From assembly GCA_015039465.1 (NCBI GenBank), contig MU130378.1, positions 2,504,763-2,568,762 of the forward strand: a DNA stretch of 64,000 nucleotides, in the 5' to 3' direction. A program made the translations under genes and the position numbers. Positions 45,908 to 56,761 of this stretch are shown here, piece by piece (the stretch's first letter is position 1; every line of letters begins with the position of its first letter). The stretch is from Phlegmacium glaucopus (taxonomy: Eukaryota; Basidiomycota; Agaricomycetes; Agaricales; Cortinariaceae). The notes under the pieces were generated by a model. The model ran no database searches and was not told the origin of the DNA. It worked only from the letters and a program-made list of their open reading frames with translations.

Positions 45908-46555
45908 AGACAATCACTGTGTAACTCCTGTACATATCTGACGTACCTCAACTCAAATTCCGTTATTCAATAATTGCATTGGTCCTAGGGATACAAACGG
46001 ATAAGCTGATTAATTTCGAGTATTTTGACCTGTAGCTTCAAACAAATTAGCCAGAAACATGTTAAGTTAGAGATATTTGACCTTGCTTAGTGTTGGTAGT
46101 AGACCCACCAGATTTCGGGGGAACTTATCTATATGCTAAAATATTTAAACTAATTTATTCGAAGCCACAAGTCGAAATTGATCGGTTTAGCCGTTTGCTT
46201 CACTGGTTGGTCCAATTTGGTAATGTAGGTCCCATCATTACGATCTTGAACCTCAATGGCAAAATAATTAATACTTAAGGGCCACCTCATTCCTTAAAGG
46301 AGATTCGCGTTTTAACAAAGGATAGGGCTGGCCGCCCAACATACATTTTTAGACAGAAATCAGCCTGATTTGGGGGGGCAATTACACACTCGGCAACTTG
46401 AAAAAAAAACTCATGTTCAAAGTTGAATGAAACATGTTATTGCCACCGTGACTCTGGCTTGAAAAAAAGACGGTCGCATTGTTCCGTGTCAATTTTCACA
46501 TTAATTGGCTCCGGGTTCTGTGTACAAGTTTGGAAGATTCATTGTTCAGGTAGCG
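45908..46555. other. Spacer and 5' flank of the small-gene family copy 1
   Basis: The right part (46390-46555) is similar to 49480-49655, the 5' flank of copy 3: 'GACGGTCGCATTGTTC', 'GTGTCAATTTT', 'TGTGTAC' and 'TTGTTCAGG' recur in order. The left part has no gene. Confidence 0.55.
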
Positions 46556-46561
46556 TATAAA
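46556..46561 (+). promoter_or_regulatory. TATA box of small-gene family copy 1
   Basis: TATAAATGGGCCC; the same box and flank precede copy 3 at 49656. About 115 nt to the start codon. Confidence 0.5.
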
Positions 46562-46675
46562 TGGGCCCACAACTAGCTCTTTTTTTCCCCAGCTTGAGTT
46601 CCTCTCTCAGTGTATTGCATTTTCCCTATATCTGCCCCGTCGCTCTTACGTGACTATTATCACAACAAAGTCTTT

Positions 46676-47311
46676 ATGTCCCATTTTATTTTATCCAGCG
46701 GTATACCCTCCAGACCCTGCGTCGACCATATGCGTATATGTTCCGTTTGCGACTCGGGGTGGCATGCAGACCACATTTACACTCCTCTACAATCACCTGA
46801 AGTACAGAGTTTCTTCGACGACGAGATCAACTCCCCTACAACCTCCGTGGCAGAACAAAGTGCCAACTACACAGACAGTCCTCAGACTCCTCACGCCCCT
46901 CCTTCCACTCCGATTACTGCTCAACCCGGTGATCAGTCTCTCCAATTTTGGAGTTCCTCAGTTTTCAAGGCCACTATTAACTTTTCGCCTTCAAAGTTAC
47001 CCGAGCATTTGTGCGATGGTAGCTGGCACTATCTGCCGACTTATCACGAATCTGTAACAGTATTTGGACGAGACGACCGAATCTATTTTAATAATGACAA
47101 CACTCAGGCTCCCTCTGTTGTTAACTTTTTTTGGGGACCTCAAGGTCTTATTTCATTTCTCAGCGGACCCTCTCCCACCGTCCAATCTCAACTTGAAGTC
47201 CACAACGAGACAGAAAGCACGAAACTCTGCAGCAAGATCGCAGCCAACGGCCTCGGATCTTCTTTGGACTCGGTGAAAGTTGTTTCGGACGGTGATGAAG
47301 TTAAAGCTTAG
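46676..47311 (+). CDS. Small Cys/Trp protein, local family copy 1
   Basis: A single open frame of 211 residues beginning 'MSHFILSSGIPSRP'. The start is placed by alignment with copy 3. Shared block: a Cys/His cluster 'CSVCDSGWHADHIYTPLQSP', then 'PQTPHAPPSTPITAQPGDQS', 'LQFWSS', 'SKLPEHLCDGSWHYLP', and a tail with 'SGPSPTV', 'NETE' and 'LDSVKVVSDGDEV'. No signal peptide, membrane span or known domain. The C-X2-C ... W-H-X2-H spacing could bind a metal, but that is speculation. Orphan family, with related copies at 48.0 kb (broken) and 49.8 kb. Its promoter was duplicated with it. Confidence 0.6.
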   Translation: MSHFILSSGIPSRPCVDHMRICSVCDSGWHADHIYTPLQSPEVQSFFDDEINSPTTSVAEQSANYTDSPQTPHAPPSTPITAQPGDQSLQFWSSSVFKATINFSPSKLPEHLCDGSWHYLPTYHESVTVFGRDDRIYFNNDNTQAPSVVNFFWGPQGLISFLSGPSPTVQSQLEVHNETESTKLCSKIAANGLGSSLDSVKVVSDGDEVKA

Positions 47312-48033
47312 ATTATGCGAAATCCAGCAGACCTTTTCAGCAATATAATACACATAGGACTCTAGAATCACAAAATATCCCTCTACTATAAACCTTTCTA
47401 TGATATCTTGATTCAAATATCGTGACATTGCTGGCATCTGTATATTCCTGTCTTGCTTGTAACCCACAACATTTGATGATACCTGATGTAATTATTAGGT
47501 AGTTTCTGCACTGGCAGCACCTTCTCAAGTAGGATCCTACACCGGTCGGAATTGCGTGTCGTGTGTCATGCCATCTGATGCAAAGATGACGCCATCAGAA
47601 ATTTTTTCGTGGGAAGCTTTTTGGACCAAAATGCGAATGACTACCTGTGTTTTCCACCACCAGTCTGTCATCTATGCTTCATCTATCACACGATTAGTGC
47701 AACCTTGACTGTAAAAAACTGGGCAAGCTCGAACAACACTTTGTCCCTGAAAGCTGGGTTACCGATCAGTTCTTGGATACATTCAACAGGGTTGCGACGC
47801 CAGAGTTCTCACCTTCTCCCCATCCTCTCCCTCACAATCTCCTGTCACAGTCAAAAATCAGGACCAGTTGGCAGCTGATCAATTTTTTACAAGAATGAAC
47901 AGGTGTTATGGAACAAAAGGTGGCTGTCCTCTTAAATCTGCGAAGTTTATCTTTTTTTTTCTATGCATGTGTGCTCATCAATAACTTACAATTGGTAATT
48001 TTAGATACTCGTCAATTGACTTCTGAGCGGTAA
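47312..48033. other. 3' flank of copy 1 and spacer
   Basis: The sequence near 47405-47460 ('TTGCTGGCATCTGTATATTC') recurs 3' of the other two copies. No gene seen. Confidence 0.5.
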
Positions 48034-48302
48034 ATGCCTCATTCGCCCTCATCCATTGCTACATCCTCCAGCCCCTACGTCCATGAAATGTGTATGTGTC
48101 CGGGTCCCATTTGCGAGTGGCATCCAGACCACTTTTACACTCCTCCACAATCGCCTGCAGTACACCATTAGCCAAGATCAACTCCCCTGCACCGAAGCAA
48201 GGTGCTAACTACACAAACTATTCTCACCAGCCCCTCCTTTTACTCCAATTACTTCTCAACCCGGTGATCAGTCTCTCCAGCTTTGGAGTTCCCCTGTCTT
48301 TG
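48034..48302 (+). pseudogene. Broken small-gene family copy 2
   Basis: Starts 'MPHSPSSIATSSSPYVHEMC', 'MCPGPICEWHPDHFYTPPQS' and continues like copies 1 and 3 until frameshifts and stops after about 45 codons. The remainder ('TPITSQPGDQ'-type segment) is only readable in other frames. It then runs into the tandem array. Confidence 0.75.
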
Positions 48303-48790
48303 GAGTTACCAAGCATTTATGCAATGGTAGTTGGTGCTATACGCCGACAGTGGTCCAAATACTATTGCAGATTCGTTGTAAGTTGGCAATGAATCTGCCA
48401 TATTGTTTGGACTACTGTTATTCAGATGTATCACATTGACTTTTTTTTCGCCTTCAGAGTTACCCGAGCATTTACGTGATGGTAGTTGGTGCTATATGCC
48501 GACAGTGGTCCAAATAATATCGCAGACTTGTTGTAAGCCGGCAATGAGTTTGTTATGTTTGGACTACTGTTATTCGATGTATCACATTGTCTTTTTTTCA
48601 TCTTCAGAGTTACCCGTGCATTTACGTGATGGTAGTTGGTGCCATATATTGCCGACAGTGGACCACTGTTATTAAAATGGATCACATCATGCCGACAGTG
48701 GTCCAAATAATATCACAGACTCATTGTAAGTCGGCAATGAGTTTACTATATTGTTTGGACTACTGTTATTCAGATGTATCGCACTGTCTT
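48303..48790 (+). repeat. Tandem array of an exon-like segment from the small-gene family
   Basis: Units of about 150-154 nt start at 48303, 48457 and 48607 with a partial fourth near 48690. Each has 'GAGTTACC(C)', a segment meaning 'LPEHLRDGSWCYMP', 'CCGACAGTGG(A/T)CCA', 'TTGTAAG', 'TTTGGACTACTGTTATT' and a T-run. The coding segment is the same as 'SKLPEHLCDGSWHYLP' in copy 1. Confidence 0.85.
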
Positions 48791-48804
48791 TTTATTATAT
48801 CTCC

Positions 48805-49085
48805 AATCAAATACATTGCTGGCATCTGTATATTCTTGTCTTGCTTATATCCGATACAATTTCCAGTGTTTCATGTTGTGAAAGAGCCTGATGACCATTC
48901 CTAGGAGGTGGGCTTCAATGCCATAGGAAACCCTCTCCCATAAATCGAACCAAAAACAAATTGCAGGTACAATCCCAGAGCCCTCGATGATTTATTGCTC
49001 AGAACCAAGTTGACATATCAGTGATTCAGACCCATCCATCCTAGATCACACCGTAAACAGAGAGGGTCATTTCTGTCTGATTGTC
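48805..49085 (+). repeat. Duplicated 3' flank, matches 50388-50690
   Basis: Shared in order with 50388-50690: 'GCTGGCATCTGTATATTC', 'CTTGTCTTGCTTATATCCGA' (with one change), 'GGAAACCCTCTC', 'GATGATTTATTGCTC' type and 'ACCAAGTTGACATATCA'. It shows that the duplicated unit includes downstream non-coding DNA. Confidence 0.8.
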
Positions 49086-49655
49086 AACTAAGGGAAGTCG
49101 ACAGTATATAAAGCCGGTGACGAAGCCAAGCATATCATTCTAAATTTATATTCTAGTTTTAGTAGCCTACTTACATTCCAACAAGCACAATATCGCCCAT
49201 TAGCAGAGACAAATTGAACCTTCCCATTCATTGCTCGCACAGTGCATGTGTGCATGCACGAAAACAAGTTGCAACGCACTATGCATCTCAAGCGTGACAC
49301 TCACGCGCATCTATACGCACAACCACGCTCGTGCCATGCTCTTTTCAACTTACCCCATAGTTATGGTCCGCATCTGTTACTATAATCATACTACTTAACT
49401 GATTTGTAGCCGTGAAAACATCTCGACGCACCCAAGGCTGCCTTTTGGCTGCCTTTTGGACAACAATTACACTCGGTAGACAACAATTATACTCGGCAAA
49501 AAAAAAAAACTCACTGAATGAAAATGTCCATGCTATTGCCTTTGAAAATGACGGTCGCATTGTTCTGTGTCAATTTTTTGCACTGATTGGCCTCTTTGGT
49601 TCTGTGTACGAGTTTGGAAATTTCGTTGTTCAGGTGGCCCAGACCTTGCCAGTAA
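49086..49655. other. 5' flank of small-gene family copy 3
   Basis: Mostly unremarkable. The right part (49480-49655) resembles the copy 1 promoter flank. Confidence 0.4.
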
Positions 49656-49661
49656 TATAAA
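49656..49661 (+). promoter_or_regulatory. TATA box of small-gene family copy 3
   Basis: TATAAATGGGCCC, as in copy 1, 107 nt before the start. Confidence 0.5.
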
Positions 49662-49767
49662 TGGGCCCGCAACTAAGCAACTTTTTTTTCCCCCCCAGTT
49701 CCCCCTCAGCGTATTGCATTTTACTCTGTCGCTCTTGCCATTACTACCACAACAAAGTCGAGATTCA

Positions 49768-50274
49768 ATGTCTGATTTACCCCCACCCATTGCCACATCC
49801 TCCAGCCCCTACATCGACGATATGTACATGGAGATTTGCATGTGCCAGTGTCAGGGTCCCGCTTGCGAGTGGCATCTAGGCCACTTTTACACTCCTCCAC
49901 AATCAGCAGTAGAGAGTTTTATCAACTCCTCTGCACCGGAACAAGGTGCCAACTATCCTAACTATCCTCACGCCCCCCCTTCTACCCCGATTACTTCTCA
50001 ACCCAACGATCAGTCTCTCCAGTTTTGGAGTTCCCGTCCTATTAAATTTTTGCCTCCGGAGTTAATAACCAAGTTTTTACGCGATGACGATTTTATTCCA
50101 TTTCCAAGTAGTGGACCCTCTCCCACCGTTGAATCTCAAGTCCAATCTCAAGTCTGCAACGAGACAGAAGGCGCAAAACTCCACGGCGAGATCACAGCCA
50201 ACGACCTTGGGTGTTTTTTGGACTCGGCGGTTATTTTGGACCGTCACGGTAATGAAGTTCAATTTGAAGCTTAA
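49768..50274 (+). CDS. Small Cys/Trp protein, local family copy 3
   Basis: Intact open frame of 168 residues starting 'MSDLPPPIATSSSPYIDDMY'. It has the Cys/His block 'CMCQCQGPACEWHLGHFYTP' then 'APEQGANYPNYPHAPPSTPI', 'SLQFWSS', 'LPPELITKFLRDD', 'SGPSPTVESQV' and 'FLDSAVILDRHGNEVQFEA'. It lacks the 'DGSWHYLP' exon-like segment present in copy 1 and multiplied in the array. Preceded by the shared TATA and flank. No known domain. Confidence 0.6.
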   Translation: MSDLPPPIATSSSPYIDDMYMEICMCQCQGPACEWHLGHFYTPPQSAVESFINSSAPEQGANYPNYPHAPPSTPITSQPNDQSLQFWSSRPIKFLPPELITKFLRDDDFIPFPSSGPSPTVESQVQSQVCNETEGAKLHGEITANDLGCFLDSAVILDRHGNEVQFEA

Positions 50275-50925
50275 GTTGTGGGGAAATCCAGCGGACCTCT
50301 TGAACTTGTTTGAGCAAATTGTACTCATAAATGTGATACACATAGGAATAGGATCTCTCTACTACAAATAATCCCTTTATTCCATCTCGAATCCAATACA
50401 TCGCTGGCATCTGTATATTCCTGTCTTGCTTATATCCGATACATTTTCCAATGTTTCAATTATTTTATGTTGCCAGAAAGCCTGACAACCATTCCTAGGG
50501 AGGTGAGCTTCAAATGCCACAGGAAACCCTCTCTCATGAACCGAACCGAAAATGAATTGCGGGTACAATCCTACAGCCCTCAATGATTTATTGCTCCAGA
50601 ACCAAGTTGACATATCATCGGACCCATCCATCCTAAGTCATTCCATAAACAGAGAGGGTAGCTTCTGTCCCGATTGTCAAGTATAGGAAATTTGATCTAT
50701 AGAAAAATTAAACACCGAAACCAAGCTGTGCAACCCATAGTTAAGGTAGGGCCGCATCTGTTACTATAATCATACTAACTGTGAAAACGTGTTTAAACCA
50801 CTCGACACGCAATACATCCCGATTGCCCCAAACTTGGTAAAAAATAATGAGGCCCTTTCGCAGGGTTGGCCTCCCCCAAATTCAGCGGGACATTTGCTTA
50901 TCTGAGGGGGTTTTTTTTTGATTAG
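50275..50925. other. 3' flank of copy 3 and spacer
   Basis: 50388-50690 duplicates 48805-49085 (see that repeat). The rest is unremarkable. A TATA box (TATAAA, 50926-50931) begins the next gene's promoter. Confidence 0.45.
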
Positions 50926-51028
50926 TATAAAGAGACGGTTAAGATTATTTTGTTTTTCACCCATCATAATCTCCCCATACTTTCTAACTGCAGGTCATCT
51001 TCCTATCCCCGTTCTTGTTACAAAACAG

Positions 51029-52381
51029 ATGGACTCGGACAATCTCCCTTCCCCAACCGTCACTGTTATCGGTTTCAACCTCGAAAAAATCAATTTCGGC
51101 AACCCACCTCTCTACACCCACCCCTTCATCTCCCTAAATCCCTCTTCCAAAAACATACCCAGTGCATCCGAATACACCTCCCAATACCTTGATCATCTAA
51201 ATGCCTTAGGATTTTCCCAAGCCGATCAAGCCGTTATCACCAAACTTGAGTTGAATTGGAATTTATGTCATATGAAGAAGTGGCCTGCGTTTCATTGGGA
51301 TGTGGATGCGTTAAAGTCTAACGCGAAGGATTGGGTTGGGACTGGCAGTGAAGCCGATATTGATATTAGTGTTAATGATCTACTTTTAGAGTTGAGCGTG
51401 TGTGACTTGGAATCGAAGGGAAAATTACTTGCGGATCCTATGGACTCGACTGGGTTTTCTGGACATGGGTCGAACTCTGCCGTCGACGCTCCTGTGCCTG
51501 GTCCTCTCGTTGCTGATGATTCAGACGAGGTAATTAGCACCGACATCACAGAAATCATCTCTGACTTCATAAGGGGAGAGGATACTCCAGCTGATGGTAC
51601 TGATGATTTCTCCGACGGTCTCGCTAACGCCAACACCGCAGAAATTATTCCCGAAGGCGCCGGTTTCAAAATCCTACGCTCTTTTCCTCACTTCCCCACT
51701 CCTCCTAACAACACCTCCATCCCAACAAACATCCCTCTCCCACTCTCCCGTTTAGGTTCTGAAGGGTCTTCCTCCGAGTACTTGGAACCAGCTTCCTATC
51801 GTCAATGGGATTGGGATTGGGATTTCGACCCGGAATGGTACTTGAACGGTCGCTACTTCGCTACATTCAATTCCTTTTGTTCCTCTTCCGAAAACGAACT
51901 TGAATCCGAATCGACTGCAATTGAATTTGACGAAAGTGAAGTGGAAACTATGATTGGATTGTCTTTAGTGATGCTCCTCGATTTGAATGAGTTGGATGCT
52001 GATCAAGATGAGATTATCCTTATGCAGACGACCGAGGAGGAGGTTGATGGTAATGTTGATGAAGGGCCGCCTGTGGTGATCAAGACGCTTCCACGCCTGA
52101 TATTACTGTGTCCCGCGAAGCTGGCTCTGACTCTTCAAACCCGGATGCCAACCCCGATCGACGCGATCGAACTTTTGAAACTGAGCCAACTCAACCATCC
52201 CTGTCGCAGCCTCGCAGGTGACCCCCATCCTCTACCTCTCCACCGTTATTCTCCCACCCCTCTCCCAATCCCAACCGATCCACATGAAGTTGGACATTGT
52301 GGATGTGATGAATGCTATGAAAGCATTATTTGGGGATTGGTCTTGGTCTTGCGATGGGGTAGGGGATGGCGTTTTGAGTGA
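51029..52381 (+). CDS. Orphan acidic protein
   Basis: A single open frame of 450 residues from 'MDSDNLPSPTVTVIGFNLEK'; the TATA box is about 100 nt upstream. Composition is rich in Asp/Glu/Ser/Leu with motifs such as 'QWDWDWDFDPEWYLNGRYFA' and 'VETMIGLSLVMLLDLNELDA'. The region before residue 130 looks globular ('LNWNLCHMKKWPAFHWDVDA'). The last 60 residues (after 'RSLAG') are Pro/His-rich and may really lie in an intron, since GCAG|gtgac occurs there; the true C-terminus is uncertain. I recognise no domain. Placement at the end of the duplicated zone and near-random middle suggest a lineage-specific gene. Confidence 0.55.
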   Translation: MDSDNLPSPTVTVIGFNLEKINFGNPPLYTHPFISLNPSSKNIPSASEYTSQYLDHLNALGFSQADQAVITKLELNWNLCHMKKWPAFHWDVDALKSNAKDWVGTGSEADIDISVNDLLLELSVCDLESKGKLLADPMDSTGFSGHGSNSAVDAPVPGPLVADDSDEVISTDITEIISDFIRGEDTPADGTDDFSDGLANANTAEIIPEGAGFKILRSFPHFPTPPNNTSIPTNIPLPLSRLGSEGSSSEYLEPASYRQWDWDWDFDPEWYLNGRYFATFNSFCSSSENELESESTAIEFDESEVETMIGLSLVMLLDLNELDADQDEIILMQTTEEEVDGNVDEGPPVVIKTLPRLILLCPAKLALTLQTRMPTPIDAIELLKLSQLNHPCRSLAGDPHPLPLHRYSPTPLPIPTDPHEVGHCGCDECYESIIWGLVLVLRWGRGWRFE

Positions 52382-52562
52382 ACGTTGAAGGTAAAGGTCG
52401 GAATTTGAGGGCTGAGCGATTGAGCGTGAGCTAGAGATATTCCAGATTAATACGGTGCAGCATGTATGCGTAGTTTGACAGAAAATCAGACTGACCTGCC
52501 AAGTTTGGTACGGGTGTATACGGGATTCTGAAGCGAATAAAGGCTTTCTATATTTCTCTCCC

Positions 52563-55259
52563 ATGTCTGTCCTCCTCAAAAGAAGACAGTCTGCTTCTCC
52601 CACACTCCAGCCGCTCGTTTTTACCTCTGAGCCCATCATCGACCTCGCTAATCTACATGATGACTTGCCGACCATGATTCACGAACAACGCCCACACCAC
52701 AAGTTGACCGAAGCATCTACTATAACCTTTAACCATCTTGCTATACCCACAGAAGATTCTTCTCACCAAAACCGACATCATGCTCAAAGCGATTGTGGAC
52801 ATGGCGGCCATGGCTCTCCTCGACTCAAACGCAACCACTCACTCTTGCGTCATTTTAGTCTCCGCAGTAAGGATAGCTTCACTTTGCGCAAGTCTAGGCA
52901 TCAAGATCGGGTCCGACTGCCACCACCGCCGTTGGTGCTAGCAGAAGACGGGCATTCAACTAATGGTTCATTATCAATATGGAAAAGATGGAGAGTCAAA
53001 AGTTTCAATACCTCAGGTCCCAATATTAATGACGGCATATCAAGTCCTATGACAAGATCACAAGGACTTGGAATTGTAGTTAGCAGACTTGTCGCTCTTT
53101 TTTCGTCCTCTTGTGTGAGTGTCAATGTCGTCATCAAACGAACGTTATGTCATAATCATCTGCCTATAGCCGCATGTTCACAGTTCCTGGATCGGGGATG
53201 GGGATTGGTTGGATGTCCAGACTCAATCTCAGGGCCAGACAGAGCCCATGGTGGACCCAACAAACCAAGGGGTACTAGATGCACCATCAGCACCACTTTT
53301 CCTACTACCACCCCTTGCAATAACACCGACACCAAGTTTACTACCACTCGTGAACCCACCTACATTCTCAAAAAAATATCGAGGCTGTGAACAGGATGAT
53401 GTGGATTCGCTGGCTGATTCGCTGGCTTTACTACTCATTGATCGGGCGGGTGGTGATGTTTCTGGCATAGGTTCTGAACAAGACGCAGAACCAGATTCTC
53501 AACTGCCCCCCATCCTGAAAGAGCAGTTGTCTTGTTCTTCTGTCGACGCTTTGGGTTTGTTGGTCATGACAGAATCGCCGCCTTCGTCTTCTTCCACTTC
53601 CACTCCTTCCCAATCAAATCCCCAATCATCCTCGACTTCAAACTACACATTGGACTTGAGCCCGAACCTGAAACCATCCATCTCTCAAAGGAGACGTGCA
53701 AAGTTTACTTTAGGCGATGAATCAGAGTTGGATTCTGATTTATTAGGTCCTTATGTTCCTGCGTCCGTCTCAGAAGCAGCAGGGGGAGAAGCAGGAGCTG
53801 TATCAAACTCTGGTTCAGCACCGAAGACTACAGCTCTGGATATACATCGCCCACCGCTTACGCGACATGAGAGGCTTGTTGGAAAGACTCGAGATCGAAA
53901 TGGTACCACCACCTCTACTTCTAGCACAGGCACAGGAACTACTACTAGAACGAGTACTTCCAACTGGAAAAGTACAAGGCGATGGACTTTATCTAGCGCA
54001 TTGACGGATGAAGGCATTTCGGATCAAGGGTTGATTAAAGAATTGGAGAGGATGCGTGGAATTCTAGAACGGGATTGTACACCCCTTGACATGGATGGGC
54101 AGGACACTTCTCTCTTCCCCTCTCCCTCATCCAATTCATCTCCAACATGGCTCACGACCCAACAAGCCCTCCTGACCACTCGCGAACTCATCCTTACCGA
54201 ACGTCACTACCTCTCCTCTCTTCTCCTCCTTCTCTGTCCGAATACGACGCTTACCCCTGTACCGGAGATGATGGTATCGTATGTGAAAGAGTTGGTGGGT
54301 GTTAGTGAGAGGTTATTGAAGGGGATGGAGAGGGAACCTAGTGTTAGAGGTGTTGCTGAGGTTTTTGTTGAAGTCGGAGGAGGCGTGGGTGTGGGTGGAC
54401 AAGTGGATGGGGATAAGGGGGCGGAGGGCGCGTTTGTAGATTGGTGTTGTGTTGTAGGCGGGTGGTTCCAAGATGATTTAGTAGGAGCTGGAGATACGGC
54501 TGCTATCAAGAAAAGCAGGAAAAAATCTGAGGGTGGTGTTGGTGTTGTTGGTGAAGAACATCATTTGATTTCAGATCAAGAAGGCTCCAGTAACGGTCTG
54601 GGTGTTACGTCTCCCTCTCCTACCTCCACTACCTCCACTACCACCGAACACGTGCATTCAAGTCCTTTAATGCGGACTGTGAGTACTTGGAGGAAGAGTA
54701 TGCCTAGTATTGCTGGGCTAGGTGAGGGCAGTGTTTGGCGGAAAGATAGAGACAAAGGCAGGGAGGGCGATCATGGTCATGGACATAGAGGCAGGGTGTT
54801 CTCGACGATTTCGAATTCCTTTACGTCAGGCGAAAGCGGGTCTTCGTGGACGTCCTCGAGTAGCAGTAAACCAATACGCAGACCTTCTGTACGAGATTTG
54901 GCGATTTTGCCAACTCAGCGGGTTATGCGGTATGTGTTACTTTATCGAGGTACCTTTCTCCCTTGCTACAAGAAAATAAACCCACAGCTAATGTACTATC
55001 AGATCTTCTTGCCAATACTCCGCCTTCATCTTCAACCTACCCGATAGTGGAACGTGCAGTGGAAGTGGCTTGTAGAATCGCTGAAAAATGCGATCGAGCA
55101 CAGGGTAATGCAGCTTTCGTTGCGGGTGGTTCTGCTGCTGCTGCTTTCGGCAGTTCGTCGAACGGCTCTTCTAACTCGATGTTAAACAACAGTCGAAGGA
55201 GTAGCAGTAAACGAATGACGCTGCCTGAACCTACTAGGTTAAAACTGAAAATCATTTAG
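52563..55259 (+). CDS. Dbl-homology RhoGEF-like protein
   Basis: Three exons (52563-53114, 53170-54949, 55003-55259) give about 862 residues. The first 400 are Ser/Pro-rich and basic ('LKRNHSLLRHFSLRSKDSF'). Dbl homology segments are recognisable: 'TRELILTERHYLSSLLLLL' (CR1-like) and 'DLAILPTQRVMRYVLLYRDL' (CR3, split by an intron at the Arg-Asp) then 'LLANTPPSS' and 'AVEVACRIAEKCDRAQG'. Large Ser/Gly insertions separate them. No clear PH domain follows. DH domains exchange nucleotide on Rho/Cdc42-type GTPases and act in polarity. The end is uncertain: after 'LPEPTR' a donor may skip to 55542 ('RPGRSSGFSTT') or to 55283, adding a Ser-rich tail up to 55734. Confidence 0.75.
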
Positions 55260-56761
55260 GGTTCACCTCCGTCTGCGATATCGTCCCAAGTTCTACAACT
55301 TGGAATTCAATACAAAGTCCACCTACCAAATCTCATTTCTTACCCTTCCTCCCCTTCCATGCCCACACCGCCGTCTCAGTCTCCCATCCAAAAAAATCAT
55401 CAACTTCTACCTCCATCATCATCATCATCCTCATCATATCGCCACCAAAATGTACCAACACCTGTCATCCCTGTCCCTCCCAGTAACAATAACCAAACCG
55501 CTATCGCCGCCGTCTTCATTTCACTCTCAAGTACTCATCGCTAGGCCTGGTCGATCATCTGGTTTTTCAACGACGCCTTCTGCTGGTTCTTCTTCAGATA
55601 CTACCACCATCACTTCTTCGTCCTCCTCTTCGTCATCATCTGCGTTGTTCTCGCCAAAGTCCTTGAAGTCGCTTGTGAGTGGTTTGGTGCACTTGATTCT
55701 GGACCGGCTAGTGCGTAGCCTGGTGCTAGCTTGACGAAAATTAAAGTTTAAAAAATGCCCATTTGGGAACTTTGGAGTTGACTGCTGGAGGTTTCAGTCA
55801 CGATTTTTCCATTTCTTTTCTTCGTCTTTTTTTCGTTTTGCAACATATTGATTCTTGTATTCACGGGATTTCTTTTACGCCTCCTTCCTTCACGCATGTT
55901 CACGTTCATGCTCATCATATTCACGTCTCTTCTTATTTTTTTTCATCAAATCATCGTCCGGTTGTTTTTCTTTATTCGAATCTTTGATAACAATAAACAG
56001 CTATTTCGCATATACCCTGTGTTTCATTCTAGTGTTTTGCATGTACTTGCGCATTGTATTACCATTCCATTTCGACACTACCCAATTTGTTTGTATCTAC
56101 GCATTTTTTTCTTGCATTACGCCTACATTTTACTTTAATACTTGTTCAAAACACGAATTCCTAATTAACGCTCTATATACATCTACACCAAAATGTTCAG
56201 AGTTTCCTTTCTTTTTTCTTTTTTTCTTCTTTGTCGTTTTCATAGCTGTATCATATACATAGGAAATTTTGATCATGTTTTTTTTTGTTTGATTTTTTTT
56301 TTCGATGGATTGGTTAGGCTGTAGCGCGTTGCAGGCTGTTGAGGGTGCAGACCTTCTGATCATGACTTTCTCTAATACTTGAGCTCGCATTCCAAAGCCA
56401 TCCAGTGTGCTGTACGAATATCTTGCTGGCGTTTCTTCCAACATACACAACCCAAGAACTTTACAGCTTACAGGTTTGTAAGTTCAGACAAAGTCGCATG
56501 CGTGTTTCTTCAATCTTGGATGATATCGATGCTTGACCCAGTCACTATCGATATCGTTTTGCCAGACAGAAAATAACACCGACTCTTTATACTTCAACTT
56601 TCAATCGTCATCGTCATTTGAAATAACCTCGAAAATCTCCTCGATGGAAAATCCTGATCCAAGAAGTGACATCTGAGGAGATACTGGTTGAGATTAATTT
56701 ACAAACAGGAATTCGTGATAAGCAAAATGCACTATATGACTATGATCCACAATCCAAGAAA
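55260..56761. other. 3' region of the RhoGEF and intergenic DNA
   Basis: The first 480 nt are Ser/Thr-codon-rich and may be alternative RhoGEF coding sequence. After about 55740 it is A/T- and T-tract-rich, with open frames that reflect pyrimidine bias. No other gene seen. Confidence 0.4.

Noticed and set aside
55855..56262. Phe/Ser-rich plus-strand frame of 135 codons
   Set aside because: Produced by T/C tracts of a 3' flank; no start context, no family.
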